A stretch of 64,000 nucleotides of DNA, taken from an uncultured Lachnospiraceae bacterium. GTDB taxonomy: Bacteria; Bacillota; Clostridia; Lachnospirales; Lachnospiraceae. Position 1 is the first letter of the stretch. Every line of letters starts with the position of its first letter. Shown here piece by piece: positions 54,307 to 63,271 of this stretch. Under the pieces are notes generated by a model that did no database searches, had not been told where the DNA came from, and worked only from the letters and a program-made list of their open reading frames with translations. The position numbers were made by a program, and so were the translations under genes. The stretch lies in contig CAMXIK010000005.1 of the NCBI GenBank assembly GCA_947243855.1, positions 1-64,000 of the forward strand, read 5' to 3'.

Positions 54307-56268
54307 TCAGGATTTAATTTTCAAGGCATTTATCCACTCTTGAAACATCAGAATGTACCATATTTGCGGCTTCCAGACATTTCTCATAATATAATCATCC
54401 CATAATTTTCTTACAGCAGCCGTCTCAAACAGTCCCTGCGACTCTAAAAGGGAAGGAGCCAGAAGACTCTCCGCCCACTCCCGAAGCCCCGGCTGCTTCA
54501 ACCAGCGATGAAGCGGAATGGAAAATCCCGTCTTCGGACGCTCCATCCATTCGCGGGGCACATAACGGTAAAGAATATCCCGCAGAATCTTCTTACTGAC
54601 ACCGCCGCTCTGTTTGTAGGAAAGAGGCAGCGTCCACGCAAATTCTACCACATCCCGGTCAAGCATCGGCACCCTCGTTTCCAGAGAAACCGCCATCGCC
54701 GTCCTGTCCACCTTATTTAAGATATCGTCCGGATGATACATCAAAAGATCCATCAGCATCAGATTATGCTGGGGTTCTGTCAAAAGCCCCGCCGGATAAT
54801 CGTCCATCCAAGTCCGGCCCGCCTCTCTCGCCTGTATCGCGTCCCACAGGCCCAAATCCGGCTCCTTACCGCCGCTCTTGTTCTTCTTTACCAGTCTAAG
54901 CCCTTCCCCGATCTCCGAGCGCAGATACATGTCCTCTGCACAGCGGGCGCCCAACAGCCCCGCTCTAGTGGCAAGAGACGCTTTTCCCAAAAGGCGCGCC
55001 GTCACGCCAAGCGGCCCGGCGGCCGTACAGCGCAGCGGATAGGGCAGTTTTTTCACTTTATTCCAAATGCGGTCAATAGAATAATAGGTGTTATATCCGC
55101 AAAACAGCTCGTCCCCGCCGTCCCCGCTCAAGGATACCGTCACATGCTCCCTCGTGATCTTGCTGACAAGATAGGTGGGAATCTGCGAGGAATCCGCAAA
55201 GGGTTCCCCAAACATAGCGCCAAGAGAAGGGATCACGCCCTTCGCATCCTCCTCCGAAATATAGACCTCCGTGTGATCGGTTCCAAGCCTTGCGGCAATT
55301 TCCTTTGCAAGAGGCGCCTCGTTGAACGCCTCCTCTCCCATGCCCACCGTGAAGGTTCTCACCTTCTGCGCACTCTGTGTCTGCATCAACGACACCACCG
55401 TACTGCTGTCGATCCCCGCCGAGAGAAACGCCCCCACCGGCACGTCCGCTATCATCTGTCCGGCGATGGATTTTCTTAAAAGCCGTTCCAGTTCTTCGGC
55501 CGCTTCTGTCTCGCTTCCGCGAAAGAGGTTTTTCTGTCCAAAAACCGCTCTTTCCATCATCGACCAATAGGTTGAAAGTTCCGGTTTATCAAATGGTGAT
55601 TTAAGTTTTAATATTTTTCCGGGTTCCAGCTTCCAAATTCCCTGATAGATGGAATACGGGGCTGGAATGTAACCATAACGCATGTAATCGCCCAATATAT
55701 CTACGTTGACTGAATTGGTAAATCCATCCAGCGAGGCAATTGAATTGAGGTCGGAACCAAACACAAAGCTTCCTTTTCCATATCCATTATTTATATCGCC
55801 TTTTAATATTCCGTAGTATAAAGGCTTCTCTCCAATTCTGTCACGAGCAAGAAATAACGCATGTTCTTGTCTGTCAAACAACGCAATGGCGAACATTCCT
55901 TTTGCCATTTTCAGCGCATCAGCCAGTCCGTACGCGGCAATGGCCTCCAAAAGCGTCTCCGTATCGGAAGTACCCCGAAAAGAGGACGCCTTATTCTCCG
56001 CCAGCATTTTTTTCCTGATATCGGCGTGATTGTAGATCTCCCCGTTATATGCGATCACATATCTGCCGTCCCGGGACAGCATGGGCTGCGCTCCTGTAGG
56101 AGTCAAATCCACAACGGCAAGCCTCCTGTGGCCCAGCACAACCCTATGGTCGTCGCTCGCCCATACGCCTGCGGCGTCCGGCCCACGGTAGCGCATTTTA
56201 TCGCACATCCGCTCGATATTCTTCTGCCAGTCTCCCCTAAAATTACAAAAACCCGCGATTCCACACAT
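54307..56268 (-). CDS. asnB: Asparagine synthetase-type glutamine amidotransferase 1
   Basis: The 653-residue protein begins MCGIAGF with the essential Cys2, then YNGEIYN, FLSAGIDSSTV (ATP pyrophosphatase loop) and SGDGGDELFCGY. It is a complete glutamine-hydrolysing AsnB-type enzyme. In glycan loci such enzymes are thought to amidate uronic acids, and the duplicate at 58683 suggests dedicated roles rather than asparagine supply. A stretch covering roughly residues 117-236 (55561-55920) has distinctly lower GC than the rest, suggesting a mosaic gene. AAAAGG precedes the start. Confidence 0.92.
   Translation of the reverse strand: MCGIAGFCNFRGDWQKNIERMCDKMRYRGPDAAGVWASDDHRVVLGHRRLAVVDLTPTGAQPMLSRDGRYVIAYNGEIYNHADIRKKMLAENKASSFRGTSDTETLLEAIAAYGLADALKMAKGMFAIALFDRQEHALFLARDRIGEKPLYYGILKGDINNGYGKGSFVFGSDLNSIASLDGFTNSVNVDILGDYMRYGYIPAPYSIYQGIWKLEPGKILKLKSPFDKPELSTYWSMMERAVFGQKNLFRGSETEAAEELERLLRKSIAGQMIADVPVGAFLSAGIDSSTVVSLMQTQSAQKVRTFTVGMGEEAFNEAPLAKEIAARLGTDHTEVYISEEDAKGVIPSLGAMFGEPFADSSQIPTYLVSKITREHVTVSLSGDGGDELFCGYNTYYSIDRIWNKVKKLPYPLRCTAAGPLGVTARLLGKASLATRAGLLGARCAEDMYLRSEIGEGLRLVKKNKSGGKEPDLGLWDAIQAREAGRTWMDDYPAGLLTEPQHNLMLMDLLMYHPDDILNKVDRTAMAVSLETRVPMLDRDVVEFAWTLPLSYKQSGGVSKKILRDILYRYVPREWMERPKTGFSIPLHRWLKQPGLREWAESLLAPSLLESQGLFETAAVRKLWDDYIMRNVWKPQIWYILMFQEWINALKIKS
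55561..55920. other. Low-GC mosaic segment inside asnB
   Basis: By hand count these 360 bases are about 40 percent GC, and one 60-base line (55561-55620) is about 32 percent. The line just to the right (55921-55980) is about 58 percent. The reading frame is intact across both edges. It encodes the end of the glutaminase domain and the linker to the synthetase domain, with an unusual KGDINNGYGKGSF loop. A recombination patch from an AT-rich relative is the simplest reading. Confidence 0.55.
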
Positions 56269-56289
56269 CTGTTATTTTTCCTTTTCACG

Positions 56290-57381
56290 CTATTCTTCTA
56301 CAATTTCTGCATAGTCCTCATTCGCAATACGCTCTCTGACCGTCCTAACGGCCTCATCCTGCCGTTTTTGCCACAGGGTATAGGAATTGTCCCATGATTC
56401 ATAAGAAACGTCTCCACGGTGGTCTGGGAGGGCATAATGGGTCTCTAGATAATTCTTCAAAAATTCCGTACATTTTTCCGCTCCCACCGCATTGGTATGG
56501 CTGCCATAATCCGCAAAGTCCTCCTCAAAGACAATCCCGATCTCCTCGTAGTAATCGTTCATATTGAGAAAATCATACCCGCTCTCAGCCACAATCTCCG
56601 CCATATAGTTGAACATCTGCTGTTCCTCAAGGGATTCCCCGTAGGGAGAGACTAGAAACAGAGCCTCTTTTCCCTCCTCTTTCAAATAAGCAATCAGCTC
56701 CCGCAGATACGCCTCCTGCTCCTTTGGCATCGCCAAAACGCCCTTATCCCCGCCGCAGGACGGCATCGGCTGCGGTCCCACCTCGTCCCGGAACGTATAG
56801 CCCTTTAAAGGGTGTCTGTGACAGTAAAACATGTTGGCCCACTCCGAGGGAAGCGCCAGCATTTTCCAGTTGGTATGATATTTCATAATATCCAAATGAT
56901 AACTCAGACGGCCCTCCTCGTCGTCCGCTGGCACCAACCCCTGTATCGCCCTTGCCCGCAAGGGAGAATAGCGCAGATTATCCGTCACGCCGCGGGTATA
57001 AGCCATATTGTCCATTAAGCCCTTCTCTTCCATCGTAAACATGCGCATTTCAAAGATATACAGCGCGGGGGACTGGCTTTTCTCCGCCTCCTCCACCAGA
57101 TAGCGCATGGCCGCCGGCCTCTGTACGTTGGTGGAAAGGGGGTACATCGCAATTCCCGTCTCCCCCCACAGCTTCGGCGCCGCATAATAGGGAAATACAG
57201 GGCTTGACCCGATCATGACCACATCCAGAGAGTCCTTCTTTTCAGCGTAAAAGCCAGCGAAACGGTCTTTCACGTCGCCGTTGGTTCTCACCATATAAGA
57301 TACCGGCAAAAGAATCGCCAGAAAGAGTAAAAGAAATAAAAAAATCTGTATGGGTATTTTATAATTACGCTTGTTATTCAT
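56290..57381 (-). CDS. Membrane-anchored SGNH-type surface protein
   Basis: The 363-residue protein has one N-terminal hydrophobic helix (about 9-30), then an SGNH-like domain with VVMIGSSP near 54-61 and FADYGSHTNAVGAEK near the C-terminus, where the block-V Asp/His would lie. It shares the PDHRGD..YESWD segment and general plan with the MBOAT partner at 10095, but ends without the extra ILEI-like domain. No MBOAT gene adjoins it, so it may pair with the MBOAT at 11571 or act as an esterase. It overlaps the GT4 gene by eight bases. Confidence 0.72.
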   Translation of the reverse strand: MNNKRNYKIPIQIFLFLLLFLAILLPVSYMVRTNGDVKDRFAGFYAEKKDSLDVVMIGSSPVFPYYAAPKLWGETGIAMYPLSTNVQRPAAMRYLVEEAEKSQSPALYIFEMRMFTMEEKGLMDNMAYTRGVTDNLRYSPLRARAIQGLVPADDEEGRLSYHLDIMKYHTNWKMLALPSEWANMFYCHRHPLKGYTFRDEVGPQPMPSCGGDKGVLAMPKEQEAYLRELIAYLKEEGKEALFLVSPYGESLEEQQMFNYMAEIVAESGYDFLNMNDYYEEIGIVFEEDFADYGSHTNAVGAEKCTEFLKNYLETHYALPDHRGDVSYESWDNSYTLWQKRQDEAVRTVRERIANEDYAEIVEE

Positions 57382-58483
57382 TTATAATTCCCTCAAAATA
57401 CGCCTTCCACAGCGGATTTACCCGCTCCGGCGAAAGCCTTTCCTGAATCTTCGCCGCTTCCCTGCCCAGCCTGTCCGCATAAGCCCCGTCTCCTAACAGC
57501 CTGTCCATAGCCAGTCTAAGCGCCTCTGTATCCCCGGCCGGAATGACAAGTCCATTTTCCCCATCCCTGATCAGCTCCTCCGTACCGCCGCTCGGCACGT
57601 CCGTGGCAATCACGGGCAGCCCCAGCGCCAAAGCCTCGATCAGGGCGTTGGAAACACCCTCCGAATAGGATGTGAGCAAAAACAGGGACGCCCGCTCGAT
57701 ATGCGCCGCCACATCAGGCACCACGCCGGGAAGCAATACCCGCTCTGCGATCCCAAGTCCTACGGCTGTTTCTTCTATATAAGAACGAAGCTCCCCATCC
57801 CCATAAATCACAAGCGTATACTGCGGGTATTTATCTTTCAGGGCTGCAAAGGCGCGAAGCTGCATCTCGTGGTTCTTATTGGCGTCCATGCGCCCCACGG
57901 ACACGATCCGCTTCTCCCGCTCCCCCTCGTACCGTGGCCTGATAAAGTCCGGGTTCAGGGAATTTGGCAGGATCACCGCCCTCGCCCCCACCTTCCTGCA
58001 AAAGAAAGACCGTGACCTCTCGGTCTGCAAAACAATCCCCGCCGCGTGGGAAAAAAGGAGATCCGCCAGCATTCGCATCCCCCTGCCCGGATATTCCTCT
58101 TTCGCTTCCCCCACCACCGAGACGACCGGTTTCGTTTTCGTACCCATAGCAGTGACAACCGTCATAAAATTATTTTTCCCGATACAGGACAGCGCCAGAT
58201 CCGGTTCCAGCTTTTTCCATATCGCATGTAATTTATTGAGCCGCCTGCAAAAATTTACAATCCGGCTTGCGGATACTTTTTCTTCTTCGATATCGGAAAT
58301 AATTCTTTCGATTCCATCCGGCAGAACATACTCGTCCTCTTTCTGATATTGTGTCACCATGACGACCCGGTATCCCTCCTCCAGAAAGTACCCGGCCAGA
58401 TTTACGAACACACGTTCTGCTCCTCCCTTGTGGAGGGAGCCAATATAGAACGCTATTTTTTTTTCTGCATTTTTGTCACTCAT
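57374..58483 (-). CDS. Glycosyltransferase family 4
   Basis: The 369-residue GT-B enzyme shows AFYIGSLHKGGAERVFVNLA (acceptor loop), IVSVGRMDANKNHEMQLRAF, and TSYSEGVSNALIEALALGLPVIATDVPSGG with the EX7E pair. Close relatives transfer GalNAc or GlcNAc in capsule loci. It is the first gene after the 199-base AT-rich gap. The AAGGA site is rather far from the ATG, so translation may be moderate. Confidence 0.9.
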   Translation of the reverse strand: MSDKNAEKKIAFYIGSLHKGGAERVFVNLAGYFLEEGYRVVMVTQYQKEDEYVLPDGIERIISDIEEEKVSASRIVNFCRRLNKLHAIWKKLEPDLALSCIGKNNFMTVVTAMGTKTKPVVSVVGEAKEEYPGRGMRMLADLLFSHAAGIVLQTERSRSFFCRKVGARAVILPNSLNPDFIRPRYEGEREKRIVSVGRMDANKNHEMQLRAFAALKDKYPQYTLVIYGDGELRSYIEETAVGLGIAERVLLPGVVPDVAAHIERASLFLLTSYSEGVSNALIEALALGLPVIATDVPSGGTEELIRDGENGLVIPAGDTEALRLAMDRLLGDGAYADRLGREAAKIQERLSPERVNPLWKAYFEGIINE

Positions 58484-58682
58484 AAGCTTGCATAAATTCC
58501 TTCATTTTTCGACCATAACACCCATTTTTCTTACTTTAATCCTGCATTTTCGTCACAAAACGGCAAAAATCCTCTTTTTAATTAAATTTTCATTTATTTT
58601 CGTCTGTCTGAATGTTTTGATAATTCGATTTATTTTCTGAAAACTATTTTTTAATTTCCTCAAAATAACAGTCGCAATCTGT
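58484..58682. other. AT-rich intergenic gap
   Basis: This 199-base stretch separates the second AsnB-type gene from the GT4 gene. It consists mostly of A/T runs on both strands. Weak -35/-10 pairs exist (for example a TATGGT box near the GT4 start), but none is better than expected in AT-rich DNA. No terminator hairpin with a T tract is seen for the minus strand. It is the longest non-coding stretch in the window. Confidence 0.6.
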
Positions 58683-60605
58683 TCACTTTATCATATCCCA
58701 CACGTTATGACTTCCATGAAAACTCTCATACCACTGTTGGAAGACAAAATAGGCCCAAGTCAGTCCAGAATAATTTTTTCCACTTGACGCCCCCCTGTCG
58801 CCTGTCTCCACATAGTCCTTCACCATCTTTGACACATACGCTGCATCGAATATATTTTGACGCTTTACGAAGTCATAATCGGCATAGCATAACAGCCGTT
58901 CTTTCAGTGCTCCTCTCAACCACTTGTCAAGCGGAACGCCGAATCCTTTTTTGGGACGCTCTAACAGTTCTCTCGGAATATATTCATAAGCGATCTCTTT
59001 CAGGATATGTTTCTTGTCGCCCGCCGCATATTTATACGAATGAGGAATCCGATAGGAGAAGTCCATTACATCCGGGTCCAAAATCGGGCATCTCGCCTCC
59101 AAAGAATATTTCATGGAAGCCCGGTCCATCTTACAGAGAATATCGCCCGGCAGATAAGTGTCCATATCCAAAAGCATCCGGCAGATCTGCCAGTCTTTCA
59201 CCTGATAGCTGCTCTCAACCGGATAATGCACCAGCAGGCCATGCCTGTCCGCAGAAAGCTCCCCCACCATGGCACGCGCCATCCCCGGATAATTTCCAGC
59301 GGCAAACTGCGTCTTTGTCTCCCGATCCCTGTTTCCCGCAATCACACGCGCTTTAAAGGGAAGGCGTTCCTGCAGGCGCAGTCGTTTCAACCCCGGCAGA
59401 CCGCACAAGCCATGCACCGCAGCCCCAAGCCCATCCAGCTTCTGCGCCTGGGCTACCTTTTGATAAATATTGTAGCCGCAGTAAAACTCGTCCCCGCCGT
59501 CGCCCGACAATGCCACCGTCACCTGTTCCCTTGCCAGTTTGCAGACTAACATCGTGGGAATCTGGGAAGGGTCGGCAAACGGTTCGTCATAATATTTGGG
59601 AATGCTCTCCACCAGACGGAGCATATCCGCCTCTTCAATCATTAACTCCGTATGCGCCGTACCAAGATAATCCGCCACCGCTTTGGCATAGGCCGCCTCG
59701 TTATACTTTTCCTCATAAAACCCGATAGAAAAGGTCTTCACCGGTTCCGCCGAATGTTCCTGTGCCAGAGCCGTCACCAGAGAGGAGTCGTATCCGCCGC
59801 TCAAAAATGTCCCCAGCGGCACATCCGCAATCATTCGGAGGGATACGGCCCGTTTCAAAAGGGCCTTTAGCTGTTCTTTCGCTTCCTCATAGCTTTCCAC
59901 TGGATCTTTCGCCGCCGCCGCGTAAGCCTCCCGCACGCTCCAATAGTTCCATGTCCTGATCCGCCCTCCCTGAAAGGTAAGAACCGCGCCGGGCGCAAGC
60001 TTATAGACATTCTCATAAATGCTCTCCGGCGCATTGATATACTGTTGATAGAGATAGCGCGAAAGCACGCCCCTGTCAATCCTTCCCTGAAAATCCGGAC
60101 AGGCCATGATGGGCTTTAGTTCGGAGGCAAACACCAGCTCGCCCTGCTCATACCAATAATACAGGGGTTTTTTGCCGATACGGTCGCGAACCAGATAAAG
60201 CGCCTCCTTCTCCCTGTCGTAGAGCGCAATGGCAAACATCCCGTTAAAACGCTTCACACAGGAAATGCCCCATTTTAAATAGGCGGCTATGATAACCTCC
60301 GTATCGCAGTCCGACCGGAAGGGATAGTCCGCCAGTTCTTCTCTCAATTCTTTAAAATTATAAATTTCGCCGTTATAAACCAGAACAACCCGTTCGTTGT
60401 CCGAGTGCATGGGTTGATGCCCAAGAGCCGAAAGATCCATAATCGCGAGACGCCGCTGCGCAAGCCCCAACTGATAACCGCCGGACGCCGGGTATATTTC
60501 CGCCCCGCTGTCGTCCGGGCCTCTGTGATACATCGTATCATTCATCTGTCGCAGCTTTTCGAGGGTGATCTCCCGCTTTCTGATATACCCGCATATCCCG
60601 CACAT
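58683..60605 (-). CDS. asnB: Asparagine synthetase-type glutamine amidotransferase 2
   Basis: The 640-residue protein begins MCGICGY with Cys2 in place, followed by YNGEIYN, GTFLSGGYDSSLV and SGDGGDEFYCGYN, so both active sites look intact. ATG 60605 is chosen because the nucleophile must be residue 2 and GGGAG is correctly placed; a codon run upstream adds five residues that would block it. It differs from the AsnB at 54307 in length and loop sequences and has no low-GC patch. Amidation of a sugar acid or amino acid on the glycan is the inferred role. Confidence 0.92.
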   Translation of the reverse strand: MCGICGYIRKREITLEKLRQMNDTMYHRGPDDSGAEIYPASGGYQLGLAQRRLAIMDLSALGHQPMHSDNERVVLVYNGEIYNFKELREELADYPFRSDCDTEVIIAAYLKWGISCVKRFNGMFAIALYDREKEALYLVRDRIGKKPLYYWYEQGELVFASELKPIMACPDFQGRIDRGVLSRYLYQQYINAPESIYENVYKLAPGAVLTFQGGRIRTWNYWSVREAYAAAAKDPVESYEEAKEQLKALLKRAVSLRMIADVPLGTFLSGGYDSSLVTALAQEHSAEPVKTFSIGFYEEKYNEAAYAKAVADYLGTAHTELMIEEADMLRLVESIPKYYDEPFADPSQIPTMLVCKLAREQVTVALSGDGGDEFYCGYNIYQKVAQAQKLDGLGAAVHGLCGLPGLKRLRLQERLPFKARVIAGNRDRETKTQFAAGNYPGMARAMVGELSADRHGLLVHYPVESSYQVKDWQICRMLLDMDTYLPGDILCKMDRASMKYSLEARCPILDPDVMDFSYRIPHSYKYAAGDKKHILKEIAYEYIPRELLERPKKGFGVPLDKWLRGALKERLLCYADYDFVKRQNIFDAAYVSKMVKDYVETGDRGASSGKNYSGLTWAYFVFQQWYESFHGSHNVWDMIK

Positions 60606-60660
60606 ATCATCTTCTCCCAATTTCCGGTTCTTTACGGAGAATGCACGCTTCTGGCATTCC

Positions 60661-61419
60661 CTATTTCACATCCTTGCCCATAAAATACTCTTTATACTCG
60701 CCGAAGTCTTTGCACTCGTTGTCCACAGACTCCACCAGCTCCACATATTTCTCCTGCAAGAGCGTCTTGTAATTACCGAAATTATCGTACCCCGCCTTAC
60801 TCCACGCAAAGGGATGAATCAAAATTTGTACCTTGTCAAAACCCGTGATATTGGCCTCGTCCGGATAGCCGTAGCGCCAAATATGGTTGGCGTCCGACAT
60901 ATATTTTACGCCTAATTTCGTATCATCTGTTATTTTATCAGCAAAGGTAAAAAAATCATCCTGATAGGCATTCAACACGCCGTCCAGTTTAATGTTCTCC
61001 CTGAGCACATCCTTAGACGGCCGGTGCACGGAAAATTCCGTAATCTCAAAGCCAAACATCTCGCTCAGAATGTCGATCTCCATGCGGATGCGTTTTCTGA
61101 TCTGCTCCATATCCGTCATGCCGTTTAGGGCAAAGTGCAGACCGATACGCTGTCCCCTCTCGTGCATATCTTTGATGATATCCATATTTTTTCTGGACAA
61201 AATATTGTAGGAATTATTCGTCCACTGGAAAAAGAATGTGGACGTAAAATCCATGCTCTGCTCCACCTTGGCTAACTGCCACGCCCTGTCCACGCTGTAC
61301 TCTACGTCGTGGCGCATAATAATGAAGGAATCCCTGTTTAGCGCTTCCGCATAACCGCATTGTCTGCCCGTAGACTTGATAATCCTGATCATTTCTTTGT
61401 AATCGTCGTATGAAAACAT
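60661..61419 (-). CDS. Polysaccharide deacetylase-like (CE4-like) protein
   Basis: The 252-residue protein has IIMRHDVEYSVDRAW, TSTFFFQWTNNSYNI, RIGLHFALNG and a late QILIHPFAW. These correspond to the catalytic and metal-binding blocks of carbohydrate esterase family 4-like enzymes (RHDVE for the TFDDG aspartates, GLHF for the zinc histidines). No signal peptide is present, so it probably acts in the cytoplasm on a nucleotide- or lipid-linked sugar. ATG 61419 follows AGGAG. Upstream codons overlap the membrane protein gene and lack similarity. Confidence 0.8.
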   Translation of the reverse strand: MFSYDDYKEMIRIIKSTGRQCGYAEALNRDSFIIMRHDVEYSVDRAWQLAKVEQSMDFTSTFFFQWTNNSYNILSRKNMDIIKDMHERGQRIGLHFALNGMTDMEQIRKRIRMEIDILSEMFGFEITEFSVHRPSKDVLRENIKLDGVLNAYQDDFFTFADKITDDTKLGVKYMSDANHIWRYGYPDEANITGFDKVQILIHPFAWSKAGYDNFGNYKTLLQEKYVELVESVDNECKDFGEYKEYFMGKDVK

Positions 61420-61475
61420 CGCATTCTCCTTTTTCGTCTGTTCTATCCAAATCTCCCGTGAAAAACTGGCATGGA

Positions 61476-63158
61476 TCAAGAGCCAGTGAACAGCATCATA
61501 TCTCTCATCGCCGCCCAAACATCATTTTGCGACGCATTGTGATAGTAAATCAACAGCTTGTCCCCGATCTGGCTGATTAAAATGGCAAAAACCGAGAAAA
61601 GGCTGGCTAGGCGATACAGTTTTTGATCCGACTTCCATGCTCTGCCAAGAATCATAGCCAAAAACAACATACCCAAAAAATAAAATGGCATCGCAAACCG
61701 CGAAAGCGCCCATTTATAGCCATTCAGGGAAATCAGGAACGCAACCGGATAGCCAACTGCCATGACCCCGAAGCCAACCACCGCCCAATAGGAAAGCTCC
61801 CGGCTGCTTCGCTGCCGATAGGCAATCAGTCCCATTCCCAAAACGCCAAGCAACGGCCAAAAAATAATCCGTATACTGTCCCACCATAAGGAAGCCAAGC
61901 CGTGAAACAACACATACCATTTCCCCTGATGCAGCCCGTCTACCGCATAATCCATCATAGTCTGCATATAGCCCCATCCGAGCTGCCAAAGCTCATCCGG
62001 GCCTTTCGTCAGCTGGTAATTCATCACCGGGGCGAGAACGATTCCCTGCTTGGACTGGCTTCCATCCGCCCCCTCTGTCACTGTCATAACGCCGTCTACC
62101 GGAACCTCGTCCACAAGCCCCGAGGGGGTCAGCATACCTCCCTCCAAAATGCCTATGAGACAAGCCGCAATCACAGCGCACGCCAGTTTCGCGCCTTTTG
62201 CCGCATTGGAACGTTCCTTTCGGACAAGGAGGAAAACGAGCAGAAGAAATCCCGCCCCCAATAGAATGCAAATATTATGAGGCGCACTCATCGCCCAATA
62301 AATCACACAGCAGGCCGTTACCAAATAATGAGAAAAAGATAACTTACTCTCTTCCTCTTTCTTTAATAAGTGTACCATCATTTCCAACAAAACCATAAAT
62401 GTTGCCACGCCGGCAACCGAATCCGTATACCCGCTGAATAAAAGCGGATAATCGCTGTCAACAACCCGAATCGGAGCCAACGTCAGGGAAACGCTTCCCA
62501 CGTCAACCACACAGACAAGTAAAACGCTGAGACCCGCCGAAAAAAATCTCCGAAAGACGCCGTAAAGAAGCAGACACAAAAAAACGCCGCTGATCGACAG
62601 CCAAAGTACCAGCGCAAAACATAGATTGTCCCTGCCAAGCATACCGCTGAAACTTGCCAAAAGGGATTGCCCATAAGACTGGTTCAGCACTGGAATATGA
62701 TCCAGCCTCACAAAATAGGCGGCAATATCTGCATACCGCTGGGAACCAATCGTACCGATATTGGTATACATATGCGGATTTTCCCCCACAGCGCACAAAC
62801 GGTAAAGCAGTGCATGGAAGGTAAAAACTGCCCAGAATCCGGCCGCGACAGCCATCGGCTTCCTCCATCTACCATTCCACAGAACATGCCCTTTAAAAAT
62901 ATCGAAAACAAAAAAAACGATTCCCGCAATCAGAAGCGCCCAAAAAACAATTTTATAAGAAGGAACTGCCAATGCCAGCGTCCTCAGTACCGACAAATAA
63001 ATTGCCATACCAATAAAAAAAGACTCTGCCAGTACATAAGATGCATTCTGATGATCCAAGCCGATTCGGCCAAGCGCCGTTTTCCCAATCAAGCAGAACA
63101 GTATCACGAAAACCAAAACGATCGAAACGCTGCTCATCACAGATAGTACCGCTCCCAC
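61476..63158 (-). CDS. Large polytopic membrane protein, GT-C-like
   Basis: The 560-residue protein has about 13 hydrophobic segments. The start is set at GTG 63158: GGGAGG lies six bases before it at 63165-63170, and the first helix (SIVLVFVILFCLIG) follows directly. A loop after the fourth helix reads IGSQRYADIAAYFVRLDHIPVLNQSYGQS, reminiscent of lipid-linked-sugar-using membrane transferases, but I cannot assign a family. It is the first gene after the promoter at 63217-63245. The C-terminal end is short, unlike the DUF6056-like proteins. Confidence 0.72.
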   Translation of the reverse strand: MGAVLSVMSSVSIVLVFVILFCLIGKTALGRIGLDHQNASYVLAESFFIGMAIYLSVLRTLALAVPSYKIVFWALLIAGIVFFVFDIFKGHVLWNGRWRKPMAVAAGFWAVFTFHALLYRLCAVGENPHMYTNIGTIGSQRYADIAAYFVRLDHIPVLNQSYGQSLLASFSGMLGRDNLCFALVLWLSISGVFLCLLLYGVFRRFFSAGLSVLLVCVVDVGSVSLTLAPIRVVDSDYPLLFSGYTDSVAGVATFMVLLEMMVHLLKKEEESKLSFSHYLVTACCVIYWAMSAPHNICILLGAGFLLLVFLLVRKERSNAAKGAKLACAVIAACLIGILEGGMLTPSGLVDEVPVDGVMTVTEGADGSQSKQGIVLAPVMNYQLTKGPDELWQLGWGYMQTMMDYAVDGLHQGKWYVLFHGLASLWWDSIRIIFWPLLGVLGMGLIAYRQRSSRELSYWAVVGFGVMAVGYPVAFLISLNGYKWALSRFAMPFYFLGMLFLAMILGRAWKSDQKLYRLASLFSVFAILISQIGDKLLIYYHNASQNDVWAAMRDMMLFTGS

Positions 63159-63216
63159 GCAATTCCTCCCTTTCGCAGTGCACACTCACCCGCACATGCT
63201 TCATGCCAACACGTAC

Positions 63217-63245
63217 AGTATACCACACCGCTCATTCGATGTCCA
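63217..63245 (-). promoter_or_regulatory. Strong sigma-A-type promoter
   Basis: On the minus strand, TGGACA (63240-63245) and TATACT (63217-63222) are separated by exactly 17 bases. Each box differs from consensus at one position. The -10 box is also preceded by TGG, giving an extended -10. Transcription should begin near 63210, about 50 bases before the GTG of the membrane protein gene. It is the clearest promoter seen in the window and lies between two unidirectional genes, so it probably starts or boosts the long transcript to the left. Confidence 0.75.
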
Positions 63246-63271
63246 TAAATGGGAAACGTCCCGCCGCAGCA

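Noticed and set aside
58484..58682. Promoter in the AT-rich gap (TATGGT with a distant ATTAAA)
   Set aside because: Both boxes match consensus poorly, and equally good matches occur by chance in AT-rich sequence.
60639..60659. Six-base inverted repeat GAATGC/GCATTC after the deacetylase gene
   Set aside because: A nine-base loop and no T tract follow. The next gene starts within 55 bases with a good ribosome binding site, so termination is unlikely.
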